NCBI GenBank assembly: GCA_017420585.1
Contig: JAFOIT010000082.1
Location: 1 to 36,102 of the forward strand
DNA: 36,102 nucleotides
Origin: Solobacterium sp.
GTDB taxonomy: Bacteria; Bacillota_I; Bacilli_A; Erysipelotrichales; Erysipelotrichaceae
Direction of reading: 5' to 3'
Position 1 is the stretch's first letter; each line of letters opens with the position of its first letter. The position numbers and the translations under genes were made by a program. The notes under the pieces are model-generated. The model had not been told where the DNA came from. It worked only from the letters and a program-made list of their open reading frames with translations, and searched no databases. This document shows, piece by piece, positions 8,092 to 15,481 of the stretch.

Positions 8092-8162
8092 GGTGCTTTT
8101 GAATATTTCCTGCAAAAATCTGTTGTTTTCAGAAGAAGAGTATGGTATTATTCAAAAGCACC
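8092..8162. repeat. Perfect 14-bp inverted repeat between malQ and the tRNA genes
   Basis: GGTGCTTTTGAATA (8092-8105) is exactly complementary to TATTCAAAAGCACC (8149-8162), with 43 bases between. The right arm overlaps the -10 box and start region of the tRNA promoter. Confidence 0.85.
8123..8151 (+). promoter_or_regulatory. Promoter of the tRNA-Glu/tRNA-Trp unit
   Basis: TTGTTT (8123-8128), 17-base spacer, TATTAT (8146-8151), with an extended -10 TGG immediately before (8143-8145). The predicted start is about ten bases before the mature tRNA-Glu. Confidence 0.6.
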
Positions 8163-8167
8163 ACGAT

Positions 8168-8244
8168 GGCGCGTTGGTGAAGTGGCTTAACACACCGCCC
8201 TTTCACGGCGGCATTCACGGGTTCGAATCCCGTACGCGTCACCA
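8168..8244 (+). tRNA. tRNA-Glu (anticodon TTC), CCA encoded
   Basis: Full cloverleaf: acceptor GGCGCGT (8168-8174) pairs with ACGCGTC (8234-8240), with one G-U pair. The anticodon stem CCGCC/GGCGG encloses the loop CTTTCAC, anticodon TTC. The T arm is ACGGG-TTCGAAT-CCCGT. Discriminator A is followed by the encoded CCA. Confidence 0.96.
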
Positions 8245-8252
8245 TTTTTATT

Positions 8253-8326
8253 AGGGGTGTCGTACAATGGCAGTACATCGGTCTCCAAAACCGCTGATGG
8301 GAGTTCGATTCTCTCCACCCCTGCCA
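8253..8326 (+). tRNA. tRNA-Trp (anticodon CCA), CCA encoded
   Basis: Acceptor AGGGGTG pairs with CACCCCT; D stem GTAC/GTAC; anticodon loop CTCCAAA (anticodon CCA); T arm GGGAG-TTCGATT-CTCTC; discriminator G, CCA encoded. The outermost anticodon-stem pair (T27, C43) is a mismatch, unlike the G-C-rich stems usual in this tRNA. Only 8 bases separate it from tRNA-Glu, so both are cut from one transcript. Confidence 0.94.
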
Positions 8327-8335
8327 CTAAAACCT

Positions 8336-8362
8336 TCCCGTTGTGGCGGGATTTTATTTTTT
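8336..8362 (+). terminator. Terminator of the tRNA unit
   Basis: Stem TCCCG (8336-8340) / CGGGA (8347-8351), loop TTGTGG, followed by TTTTATTTTTTTT. Confidence 0.8.
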
Positions 8363-8381
8363 TTCTGTACTGCGCACCTCA

Positions 8382-8410
8382 TTGTGCCGTGCAGGGCAAA
8401 ACGATATAAT
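8382..8410 (+). promoter_or_regulatory. Promoter of the glycosidase/partner/udp unit
   Basis: TTGTGC (8382-8387), 17-base spacer, perfect TATAAT (8405-8410). It lies 30 bases before the ATG at 8440. Confidence 0.75.
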
Positions 8411-8439
8411 AATATGGTCAGAAATGGAGACAACAATAT

Positions 8440-9420
8440 ATGGCAGATAAAAGGCAACGGGGGATGGCTCCGGGGGCACTGATCGGCTGCTGTCTGCTGA
8501 TCGCAGTGCTGTCCGGGCTGGGAACCGGTTATTTCTACATGAAGGAGAAATATGCCGGCAACGCAGTGGCGTACAGTCATGAACAGCTGCGGGCGCTGGA
8601 TGAAGGGTCATTTGAATATAAGATCGCTTCCCGGTTCTATACAGAAGAGGAACTGAAGAATATCCGGTCCAATACCGTTGAAATGGACCCGGTTGACGCG
8701 CCGGATGAGAACGCGGAACACGAAAAGATGCGGCTTGAGCATGTCACCGGCTCCACCTATGAAGGCTGGATGCTGATGGTGTACGATTCCGACCTGCTGA
8801 AAGTAGCGGTAAACCCGGCTATGGACAGCGGTGCCCAGGCCCCGAGCCTGGTTGACTATGTGCGCAACAACCACGCGATTGCCGGAATCAATGCCGGCGG
8901 ATTTGAAGATGCCGGCGGCACCGGCAACGGCGGCCTGGCTTACGGTATTGTCGTGCATGAGGGCAAGCTGATCAGCGGCGGGCGCAATGAATACCAGTCG
9001 GTGATCGGCATCGACAAGGAAGGCAAACTGATCTGCTCCGGCATGACCGGCCAGCAGGCGCTGGACTGGGGCATCCAGGAAGGCGTTACCTTCGGGCCGA
9101 CACTGATCACAAACTTCCACCAGGTCTTCAAGGAAGGCCAGGGTGATGTCCCGTACCTCAATCCGCGGACAGCCATCGGGCAGCGGCCTGACGGCACCTT
9201 CCTGCTGCTGGTCCTGGACGGCCGCGGACCGTCGTCCTTCGGCGCCAAGTATCAGGATATCGTTGACGTCATGTTCAATTACGGTGCCTACATGGCTTCC
9301 AACCTGGACGGCGGCAATTCCACAGCTATGATCTATAACGGCGAATATGTCAACAATACCGTATCCATGTACGGCTCCAGACATCTGCCGACGGCATTCA
9401 TTGTCATGGAGGATAAGTAA
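8440..9420 (+). CDS. Membrane-anchored phosphodiester glycosidase family protein (NAGPA domain)
   Basis: 326 residues, ATG 8440 with a GGAG upstream. A basic start is followed by a membrane segment at about 12-33, so the rest should lie outside the cell. The domain is the NAGPA/phosphodiester glycosidase fold (DUF2233): NHAIAGINAGGFED, GVTFGPTLI, LNPRTAIGQRPDGT...LLLVLDGRGP, NLDGGNSTAM and the closing R-LPTAFIV. Eukaryotic NAGPA removes a GlcNAc cap from a phosphodiester. Bacterial members are associated with exopolysaccharide or cell-wall glycan processing, but few have a known substrate. The following gene starts 1 base after the stop codon and its Shine-Dalgarno lies inside this gene, so the products are probably made together. 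Confidence 0.85.
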   Translation: MADKRQRGMAPGALIGCCLLIAVLSGLGTGYFYMKEKYAGNAVAYSHEQLRALDEGSFEYKIASRFYTEEELKNIRSNTVEMDPVDAPDENAEHEKMRLEHVTGSTYEGWMLMVYDSDLLKVAVNPAMDSGAQAPSLVDYVRNNHAIAGINAGGFEDAGGTGNGGLAYGIVVHEGKLISGGRNEYQSVIGIDKEGKLICSGMTGQQALDWGIQEGVTFGPTLITNFHQVFKEGQGDVPYLNPRTAIGQRPDGTFLLLVLDGRGPSSFGAKYQDIVDVMFNYGAYMASNLDGGNSTAMIYNGEYVNNTVSMYGSRHLPTAFIVMEDK

Positions 9421-9421
9421 T

Positions 9422-10495
9422 ATGGCAAAGACAGGAAAAGGCATTAATACGCTGCTGGCTCTGCTTGTCCTGCTTCTGGTGACAGCCGGATGCGTCTTCG
9501 GCGGATATACATTTGTCAACAACGCCAAGAAGGAATTCGCGGCCGCGGAAGCGAAACTGCCGGAAAGCGCCATCAGTGATTATCTGCTCAAGATCAGGAA
9601 CCAGCGTTTTGATGAAATCTATGAAGACTCGCTGGTCGTGGCCCCGCACCTCAACGCGAAGGAAGACTACATTGCCACACTGAAGGAAATCTATGCCAAC
9701 GCGGATACATCCCGGATCGAGTTCGCGCCGGCGGAAGAGGGCGACAATACATACACCCTTGTCTATAACCACAAGTACCTGGCAACAGTGAAACTGCTGC
9801 AGGCGGCCGACGGCACGTGGAAGGCTTCCACGGTCTTTGCCGGCAACAACGACTATATCGTTGAAGTGCCTGCCGGTCTGAAGATCACCGTCAACGGCAT
9901 CGAACTGTCCAGTGATTACCTTCTTGAGAAAAACGTGGTTGCCAGCAATTTCCGCGGCCTGCGTGATACAACCGGGGCCCCGAAGGTGGACCGCTATGAA
10001 CTGACAAATCTTCTGGCCAAGCCGGTCATCAAGGTTGTCGGGCAGACCGGTTATACAACTCTCGATGATGTTCTCTCCAATACGATTTTCGTCGGCCGGG
10101 ATGCCCAGTCAGCGGAACTGGCGAGGGTCTTCATCGATGATATCAAGATCTGTGCCCAGTTCCCGGCACAGGAATCCAGCCTGGGTGCGGTGGCAGCCGT
10201 GTCCATTACCAACAGCGACTGGTATGAGCGGATCCGGACCATGCAGAATACATGGTTCACATCCCACGGTACATCCCGGTTCTCCAACGAAACAGCCAGA
10301 AACATTATCCAGCAGAGTGACGATACCATGGTTGGCTATGTGACGTTTGATTACTATGCGTCCAACGGTGAGGTATCCAGAACCTGGAACAGCGGTTTCC
10401 AGGTGACATTCATGAAGCAGGGCGGGACCTGGAAGATTGCCGGCATGGCAGTGGACAGCACCCTGAACCCTGCGGCGGAGAAGAGAAATGATTGA
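9422..10495 (+). CDS. Membrane-anchored protein of unknown function, probable NTF2-like/TcaA-like domains
   Basis: 357 residues from ATG 9422; GGAGG (9408-9412) nine bases upstream sets the start, and an open frame reaching back into the preceding gene is ignored. A short basic start leads into a hydrophobic segment at 10-32. Cys24 follows TAG, a poor lipobox, so a membrane anchor is more likely than a lipoprotein. Outside, I see three parts. Residues 45-145 resemble an NTF2-like fold ([17 protein letters not shown]...WKAS). Residues 145-210 form a beta-rich piece with [14 protein letters not shown], reminiscent of TcaA-type repeats. Residues 230-345 form a second NTF2-like piece ending in [13 protein letters not shown]. 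The domain names are by resemblance only. Its 3' end overlaps udp by 8 bases. Confidence 0.7.
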   Translation: MAKTGKGINTLLALLVLLLVTAGCVFGGYTFVNNAKKEFAAAEAKLPESAISDYLLKIRNQRFDEIYEDSLVVAPHLNAKEDYIATLKEIYANADTSRIEFAPAEEGDNTYTLVYNHKYLATVKLLQAADGTWKASTVFAGNNDYIVEVPAGLKITVNGIELSSDYLLEKNVVASNFRGLRDTTGAPKVDRYELTNLLAKPVIKVVGQTGYTTLDDVLSNTIFVGRDAQSAELARVFIDDIKICAQFPAQESSLGAVAAVSITNSDWYERIRTMQNTWFTSHGTSRFSNETARNIIQQSDDTMVGYVTFDYYASNGEVSRTWNSGFQVTFMKQGGTWKIAGMAVDSTLNPAAEKRND

Positions 10496-11267
10496 TTATT
10501 CTGAAGGCAGCGGCAAGCAGTATCATGTCGGCGTCGGCCAGGGAGATGTCGGCCGGTATGTGATCCTGCCCGGCGATCCGAAACGCTGTGCAAAGATCGC
10601 GGCTTACTTTGATGAACCGCGGCTGGTAGCGGATTCCCGTGAATTTGTGACTTACACCGGGTATCTTGACGGAGTCATGGTATCCGTAACTTCAACCGGC
10701 ATCGGCGGCCCGAGCGCCTCGATTGCCATGGAAGAACTGACAGCTGTCGGGGCTGACACTTTTATCCGGGTCGGCACATGCGGCGGCATGGATCTGAACG
10801 TGAAGAGCGGGGACCTGGTCATCGCGACTGGTGCTGTGCGGATGGAAGGGACATCAAAAGAGTATGCCCCGATTGAGTTCCCGGCAGTTGCCACACTGGA
10901 TGTCATCAATGCCCTGGCCGAAGGTGCCCAGATCATTGAGGCACCGTATCATACAGGCATCGTCCAGTGCAAGGATGCTTTCTATGGCCAGCACCGGCCG
11001 GAGACCCTGCCCAACGGCGCGGACCTGCTGCGCAAGTGGGATGCCTGGGTCCAGCTTGGCTGCCTGGCATCGGAGATGGAATCGGCAGCCCTGTTTGTCG
11101 TGGCCAGCTATCTGCGGGTCAGATGCGGAACCGTTCTCCTGACCGTCGCCAACCAGGAAAGAGCCAAGGCCGGCCTGCCGAATCCGCAGGTTCATGACAC
11201 GGACAAGGCCATCCGGGCAGCGATTGAAGCGATCAGGATTCTGATCCGGGAAGATGAGAAGCAGTAA
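10488..11267 (+). CDS. udp: Uridine phosphorylase
   Basis: 259 residues. The ATG at 10488 lies inside the end of the preceding gene (8-base overlap), with AGAAGAG-like bases upstream. The enzyme cleaves uridine with phosphate to uracil and ribose-1-phosphate. Nucleoside-phosphorylase family 1 motifs: ILPGDPKRC (26-34), phosphate-binding Arg51 in [20 protein letters not shown] (69-84), RVGTCGG (94-100), [11 protein letters not shown] (the uridine-phosphorylase FYxGQ region) and EMESAALF for ribose binding. Length is normal. It joins the uracil permease and the uridine-kinase-like gene in this window as a pyrimidine salvage set. Why it is cotranscribed with two extracytoplasmic proteins is not obvious. 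A short hairpin follows directly. Confidence 0.9.
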   Translation: MIDYSEGSGKQYHVGVGQGDVGRYVILPGDPKRCAKIAAYFDEPRLVADSREFVTYTGYLDGVMVSVTSTGIGGPSASIAMEELTAVGADTFIRVGTCGGMDLNVKSGDLVIATGAVRMEGTSKEYAPIEFPAVATLDVINALAEGAQIIEAPYHTGIVQCKDAFYGQHRPETLPNGADLLRKWDAWVQLGCLASEMESAALFVVASYLRVRCGTVLLTVANQERAKAGLPNPQVHDTDKAIRAAIEAIRILIREDEKQ

Positions 11268-11287
11268 AAGGCGCTGACGCGCCTTTT
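11268..11287 (+). terminator. Terminator-like hairpin after udp
   Basis: 7-bp stem AAGGCGC (11268-11274) / GCGCCTT (11279-11285), loop TGAC, then only two more T. Strong stem, short T tract, so termination may be partial. Confidence 0.6.
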
Positions 11288-11315
11288 GCGTAAGCAAGCG
11301 AAAGGATTTGATTGC

Positions 11316-13529
11316 ATGATGAAACAACCTGTCCGGACAAATGTCTCGGACTTTATCAAGACACACATGGGATCCCAGTTTGTCATTCCGGTTTATCAGC
11401 GGAATTACACCTGGAATCCGGAAATAGAGACTGCCCGGTTTATCAACGATATGAAGGGACTGCTGGAGCACCGGACGGCCAGCCACTTTCTCGGTATTGT
11501 CATATACAAGGAAGCGGAGCGGGCAGCCATGTTCCGGGAGATCCAGATCGTAGACGGCCAGCAGCGTCTGACAACTTCCTTTATCTTCCTGCTGGCCCTG
11601 AAGAACGCGGCCCTGAAGGCAAAGGAAAAGGAAACGGCCGGCATGATCGAGGACTACTATCTGTACAACCGGCATGTTCTGGAAGAGGCCAGGATGCGGC
11701 TGAAACCGGTCATTTCCGATGATGATGTGTATGCCCGGCTGATCTACGGCAGTGTGCGTGACCTCAGCACGAAGGAAAAGGAAACACCGGTATACCGGAA
11801 CTATGATTATATTTTCCGGCAGATCGAGCAGCTGCACAGCCGCTATTCCCTGCTGGAGATCCTCGACTGTCTCAGCCGGATGGATATCCTGGCATTCCCG
11901 CTTTCGGAAGACGACAATTCCCAGCAGATATTCGAGTCGATCAACTCGACCGGGGCCCCGCTGACTTCGGCGGACCTGATCCGGAACTATATCCTGATGA
12001 ATTATACGAGCGATGTGCAGGAACGTTATTACCGGCTGTACTGGGAACCGCTGGAACGGTATCTGCCGGATTCCCGCCGGCTGGAGGAATTCTTCCGCTA
12101 TTTCCTGGCCGCCAAGACATACAACCTGTTCAACCGCCGCGATGTATACGACGGCTTCAAGGAATACTGGAACCGGACCGGGACCAGCCGGGAACAGAAA
12201 CTGCGGGAGATCAACCGGTACTGCCGGTATTATATGGATATTTACCAGGGACCGGCGGAAGACCGGGCGGTGGAAACGGCCCTTCAGGATTACCGGCACA
12301 GTGATTCCAGACTGCCGGCACCGTTCCTGATGGCCATGTTCTCCCTGTACGAAGACCATGTGATCGATATGGACACACTGATCCGGCAGATCCGGCTGCT
12401 GGACTCCTATATGACCAGAAGAGCCTTGTGCGGCTATGATACAGGCAGCCTGAGCCGGTATTTCCCGCAGCTGCTGCGCTCGGTCATGAGCAGTTATCAT
12501 AAGAACCGCAGCGGCATACATGAGATTACAAAGGTTTACCTGATCAACTACAACCGGGGCCGGCCGCTGGCCATGCCGACCGATGACCAGCTGCGCAGCC
12601 AGCTCAAGGAGGTCAATGCCTATTCCCTCATGTGCCTGCGTTCGGTGCTGGAGCGGATCGAGCACCACGGCGCAACAGCCAAAGTGGATGTGTCCGGGCT
12701 GAATATCGAGCATATCATGCCCCAGCATCCCAATGCCTACTGGAAACGGGCGGCGAAGGCCAAGGATGAGGAAGAATATGCCTTCTATGTCAACCTGATC
12801 GGCAACCTGACCCTGTGCGCGGAATATGACAATACCCGCATGGGAAACCAGAGCTTTGACGCCAAGAAGAAGATTCTCTCGGCCACCCGGCACATCCGCA
12901 TGAATGAGGATATCCTGAACAAGCAGACCTGGGTATTCAAGGATATCCTGGAACGCTGTGACCGGCTGATCGAGGAGATTATCGAGATTTATCCTTACGA
13001 GGGGTCACACGCGGAAATGCGGGCCGGGGATGACATCATTACCCTGAACGCACCGACGGTCAACGCCAAGGCGATTTACCGCAACCAGCATACGATTGAA
13101 GTCCTGACCGGCAGCACCATGCGGGCTTACGGGCCGCAGGATATGAAGTCCATGCGCCCGCAGTATCTCAACATGGTGCAGATCGGTGTCCTGTCGGAAG
13201 ATGAAAACGGCCGGGCCCAGTTTGAAAAAAACTACCGGTTCCATGACCTGAACCTGGCTGCCTCGTTCCTGATGCACCGGGGCGGAAACAACCTTTCGGC
13301 CTGGACCCTTGAAAACGGTGAAGTATTCCAGCCGGAACAGGCCGTACAGAAGGAGGCAGAGCCGGAGGAACCGGCAGAGAAAAAGCCGGCAAAACGGCCG
13401 GCCAGAAGAAGAAAGACGGTAAAGGAGAGTCCGCCGGAAGAGACCACGGAAGCGCCGAAGCGCAAGGTGGAAGTCCGCCGGATCGGGGCCAAAAAAGCAT
13501 CTCAGGATGATGCGGAGCGCAAATCGTAG
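11316..13529 (+). CDS. Single-chain GmrSD-type type IV restriction endonuclease (DUF262 + HNH + DUF4357)
   Basis: 737 residues from ATG 11316 (AAAGGA nine bases upstream; ATG 11319 is also possible). Family knowledge: GmrSD enzymes cut modified phage DNA, using nucleotide hydrolysis in the GmrS (DUF262) half and an HNH nuclease in the GmrD (DUF1524) half. Here DUF262 shows IPVYQRNYTW (24-33), VDGQQRLTT (79-87) and FESINSTGAPLTSADLIRN (206-224). DUF1524 shows the HNH core EHIMPQ (465-470), NLIGNLTL (493-500) and NQSFDAKK (511-518). Residues 580-670 resemble DUF4357, and the last 65 residues are a Lys/Pro/Glu-rich tail. All motifs look intact. It is a lone defence gene among housekeeping genes, with no partner methylase. 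Its last 28 bases overlap mutY tail to tail. Confidence 0.88.
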   Translation: MMKQPVRTNVSDFIKTHMGSQFVIPVYQRNYTWNPEIETARFINDMKGLLEHRTASHFLGIVIYKEAERAAMFREIQIVDGQQRLTTSFIFLLALKNAALKAKEKETAGMIEDYYLYNRHVLEEARMRLKPVISDDDVYARLIYGSVRDLSTKEKETPVYRNYDYIFRQIEQLHSRYSLLEILDCLSRMDILAFPLSEDDNSQQIFESINSTGAPLTSADLIRNYILMNYTSDVQERYYRLYWEPLERYLPDSRRLEEFFRYFLAAKTYNLFNRRDVYDGFKEYWNRTGTSREQKLREINRYCRYYMDIYQGPAEDRAVETALQDYRHSDSRLPAPFLMAMFSLYEDHVIDMDTLIRQIRLLDSYMTRRALCGYDTGSLSRYFPQLLRSVMSSYHKNRSGIHEITKVYLINYNRGRPLAMPTDDQLRSQLKEVNAYSLMCLRSVLERIEHHGATAKVDVSGLNIEHIMPQHPNAYWKRAAKAKDEEEYAFYVNLIGNLTLCAEYDNTRMGNQSFDAKKKILSATRHIRMNEDILNKQTWVFKDILERCDRLIEEIIEIYPYEGSHAEMRAGDDIITLNAPTVNAKAIYRNQHTIEVLTGSTMRAYGPQDMKSMRPQYLNMVQIGVLSEDENGRAQFEKNYRFHDLNLAASFLMHRGGNNLSAWTLENGEVFQPEQAVQKEAEPEEPAEKKPAKRPARRRKTVKESPPEETTEAPKRKVEVRRIGAKKASQDDAERKS

Positions 13530-14593
13530 TATTTCATATAGACATCAAACGCGGAAGGAACTGCAAAAGACTGCAGTTCTTTCTTTGTCAGCAGGGCCGT
13601 ATCCGGCATGGGCAGGGCATCCATGTTTTCAACAGTCAGCTCATAGCCGGACATCTGCCATTCAAGGTGGGTGAAGACATGCCTGGCATCTGGAAGTTTC
13701 CGGATGCGCAGCACCGGTATCTGCAGTGACTCCATGTACCGGATGACTTCTTCCCGGCTTTGATGGCCGGGCACATTCGGAAATTCATACAGACCGGCCA
13801 GCAGCCCGCCGGCCGGGCGTCGGTGCAGGGCAAACCGGCTCCCGTCCCGGATGACAAGGACAGTCAGGGGGACAATGCGGCGCTGTTTCAGTGCGGAGCG
13901 GTACGGGATGCGGTCAGTCAGCTGTTTCCGGAAGGCGGCACAATAACCGCGCAGGGGACATGCCTCACAGCGCGGAACGCCGTTGGGCACGCACACCAGG
14001 GCGCCAAGCTCCATCAAAGCCTGGGTGAAAGCAGATATGAAGCCGCCATCGGAAACCTGTTCCCGGCGGTAGAAATCAGCTATAGCGGCACGTATCGCTT
14101 CTTTTGTGCCTTCCGCCCGGATGTCATCGGCAACGGCAAAGATACGGGCAAGCACCCGCAGCACATTGCCGTCCACAGCCGGAACCGGCTGGCCGAAGGC
14201 GATGGCCGCAATTGCCCCGGCTGTATAGGGACCGATGCCCGGCAGCCGGATCAGTTCTTCCGGCTTTGCCGGCAGTTCACCGTCATAATCATTCACGAGG
14301 ACAGCGGCACATTTCTGCAGATTCCGGGCCCGGGAGTAATAACCCATGCCCTCCCAGAGTTTCATCAGGCGGTTCGGCGGACACGCGGCCAGGGCCGGGA
14401 TATCCGGCAGTTCCCGGCGGAACGCCAGAAAACGCGGTATAACCGCCTCAACGCGGGTCTGCTGGAGCATGATCTCACTGATCCAGACATCATACGGATT
14501 CCCGGTGTCACGCCAGGGAAGCGTGCGTTTATTGCGGTGATACCAGTCCGTCAGGGCAGAAGCCATCGGCATTGTCAGTACAGGTGTATCCAT
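13502..14593 (-). CDS. mutY: A/G-specific adenine DNA glycosylase MutY
   Basis: 363 residues, start ATG 14593, with only a weak GAG upstream. MutY removes adenine opposite 8-oxoguanine. Visible: LPWRDTGNPYDVWISEIMLQ (catalytic Glu40, then QTRV), helix-hairpin-helix LPGIGPYTA (117-125), catalytic Asp141 in VDGNVLRVL, and iron-sulfur cysteines 201, 209, 212 and 218. The first spacing is seven residues rather than the six of E. coli MutY. The C-terminal NUDIX-like domain that recognises 8-oxoG runs from about 235, including FALHRRP...GLYEFP and HVFTHLEWQM. Length is normal. The 3' end overlaps the GmrSD gene by 28 bases. An extended -10 box seven bases before the ATG suggests a leaderless transcript. 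Confidence 0.95.
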   Translation of the reverse strand: MDTPVLTMPMASALTDWYHRNKRTLPWRDTGNPYDVWISEIMLQQTRVEAVIPRFLAFRRELPDIPALAACPPNRLMKLWEGMGYYSRARNLQKCAAVLVNDYDGELPAKPEELIRLPGIGPYTAGAIAAIAFGQPVPAVDGNVLRVLARIFAVADDIRAEGTKEAIRAAIADFYRREQVSDGGFISAFTQALMELGALVCVPNGVPRCEACPLRGYCAAFRKQLTDRIPYRSALKQRRIVPLTVLVIRDGSRFALHRRPAGGLLAGLYEFPNVPGHQSREEVIRYMESLQIPVLRIRKLPDARHVFTHLEWQMSGYELTVENMDALPMPDTALLTKKELQSFAVPSAFDVYMKYYDLRSASS

Positions 14594-14600
14594 GGCTCAT

Positions 14601-14609
14601 ATTCTAGCA
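14601..14609 (-). promoter_or_regulatory. Extended -10 promoter candidate of mutY
   Basis: On the minus strand TGC-TAGAAT, ending seven bases before the mutY ATG. Transcription would begin at or next to the start codon. No good -35 match is seen, as often with extended -10 promoters. Confidence 0.45.
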
Positions 14610-14650
14610 AAGATCGGCGGGGCCGGGCATGACAAAAGCAATCCGCGCAC

Positions 14651-14675
14651 AATAAAACCGCATCAATGTGCGGCT
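14651..14675 (-). terminator. Terminator of tRNA-Gly
   Basis: On the minus strand a CCGCA/TGCGG stem (plus-strand arms 14658-14662 and 14669-14673), six-base loop, then TTTTATT. It begins about 11 bases after the tRNA 3' end. Confidence 0.75.
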
Positions 14676-14685
14676 TTTCTGCGAC

Positions 14686-14759
14686 TGGAGCGGGCGACGG
14701 GAATCGGACCCGCGTATTCAGCTTGGGAAGCTGACATTCTACCATTGAATTACGCCCGC
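14686..14759 (-). tRNA. tRNA-Gly (anticodon CCC), CCA encoded
   Basis: Minus-strand cloverleaf: acceptor GCGGGCG pairs with CGCCCGC; anticodon stem TCAGC/GCTGA with loop TTCCCAA, anticodon CCC; T arm GCGGG-TCCGATT-CCCGT; discriminator T, CCA encoded. CCC is the minor glycine isoacceptor that reads GGG. A promoter and a terminator flank it, so it is a single-gene unit. Confidence 0.94.
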
Positions 14760-14771
14760 GGGACAATACGT

Positions 14772-14800
14772 ATTCTACACGAAAAAGAAGCATTTCTCAA
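14772..14800 (-). promoter_or_regulatory. Promoter of tRNA-Gly
   Basis: Minus strand: TTGAGA (14795-14800), 17-base spacer, TAGAAT (14772-14777). The predicted start is a few bases before the mature tRNA. Confidence 0.7.
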
Positions 14801-14833
14801 CCATCAGCTGCGAAGAGAGGATAAAATATAGCC

Positions 14834-15418
14834 ATGTTTACGGAAAAGATACTGAAAACGATCATTGAACGGGCCGAAGCAGTCAGGGCTGAGAAGGGCG
14901 GCTGCCTGCTGGCCATAGACGGCCGCTGCGGGTCAGGCAAGACCACCCTGGCCGCTGAGCTGGCGGAACGGCTGGACTGCCCGGTGATTGCCATGGATGA
15001 TTTCTTCCTGCGGCCGGAGCAGAGAACGCCTGAGCGCTACGCCGAACCGGGCGGCAATGTCGACCGGGAGCGTTTCCTGCAGGAGGTGCTGATCCCGCTG
15101 CATGAAGGACATGACGCGGTTTACCGTGTATTTGACTGTCAGATCCTTGCCCTGACCGATACGGTAACGGTTCCCCGGAACCAGGTTGTGATCATCGAGG
15201 GCAGTTATGCCTGCCACCCGGAACTGCGCCCGTATTATGACCTGACTGTCTTCCTGGATATCGATCCGGAGGAACAGCTTGAGCGGATCCGCAGACGGAG
15301 CGGGGAAGAGAAACTGGAAGCGTTCCGCTCCCGGTGGATCCCGCTGGAGGAACTGTATTTCAGGAATATGGCTGTGGCTGAGCACTGTGACCTGGTCTTC
15401 AATGTATCCGAAGAATAA
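14834..15418 (+). CDS. Uridine kinase-like P-loop phosphotransferase
   Basis: 194 residues, ATG 14834; the GAGAGG that would serve as ribosome site ends about 13 bases upstream, rather far. P-loop GRCGSGKTT at 30-38 follows LLAID. MDDFFLRPEQRTPERYAEPG (54-73) corresponds to the uridine-kinase/phosphoribulokinase region that carries the base-catalysis Asp. Later come FDCQ, VVIIEGSYACHPELRPYYDL and FLDIDPEEQLERIRRR with the lid arginines. This matches the 'uridine kinase family' group in Bacillota, which is shorter and less studied than Udk. It probably phosphorylates a nucleoside or related small molecule, but the substrate is unproven. Single gene with its own terminator. Confidence 0.75.
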   Translation: MFTEKILKTIIERAEAVRAEKGGCLLAIDGRCGSGKTTLAAELAERLDCPVIAMDDFFLRPEQRTPERYAEPGGNVDRERFLQEVLIPLHEGHDAVYRVFDCQILALTDTVTVPRNQVVIIEGSYACHPELRPYYDLTVFLDIDPEEQLERIRRRSGEEKLEAFRSRWIPLEELYFRNMAVAEHCDLVFNVSEE

Positions 15419-15442
15419 AGACATCCTGACGGATGTCTTTTT
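15419..15442. terminator. Terminator after the uridine-kinase-like gene
   Basis: Perfect 8-bp stem AGACATCC (15419-15426) / GGATGTCT (15431-15438), loop TGAC, then TTTT. The left side is AT-rich, so it may also serve the convergent hydrolase gene. Confidence 0.85.
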
Positions 15443-15481
15443 CTGTGCGCAAGCAGGGATATGCAGCGGCGGCACAGCCCG

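Noticed and set aside
6406-8115. 569-codon minus-strand open frame over malQ
   Set aside because: Antisense to a complete GH77 enzyme; no motif, no ribosome site.
10854-12893. 679-codon minus-strand open frame over udp and the GmrSD gene
   Set aside because: It spans two recognised plus-strand genes and the terminator between them; low-complexity translation without domains.
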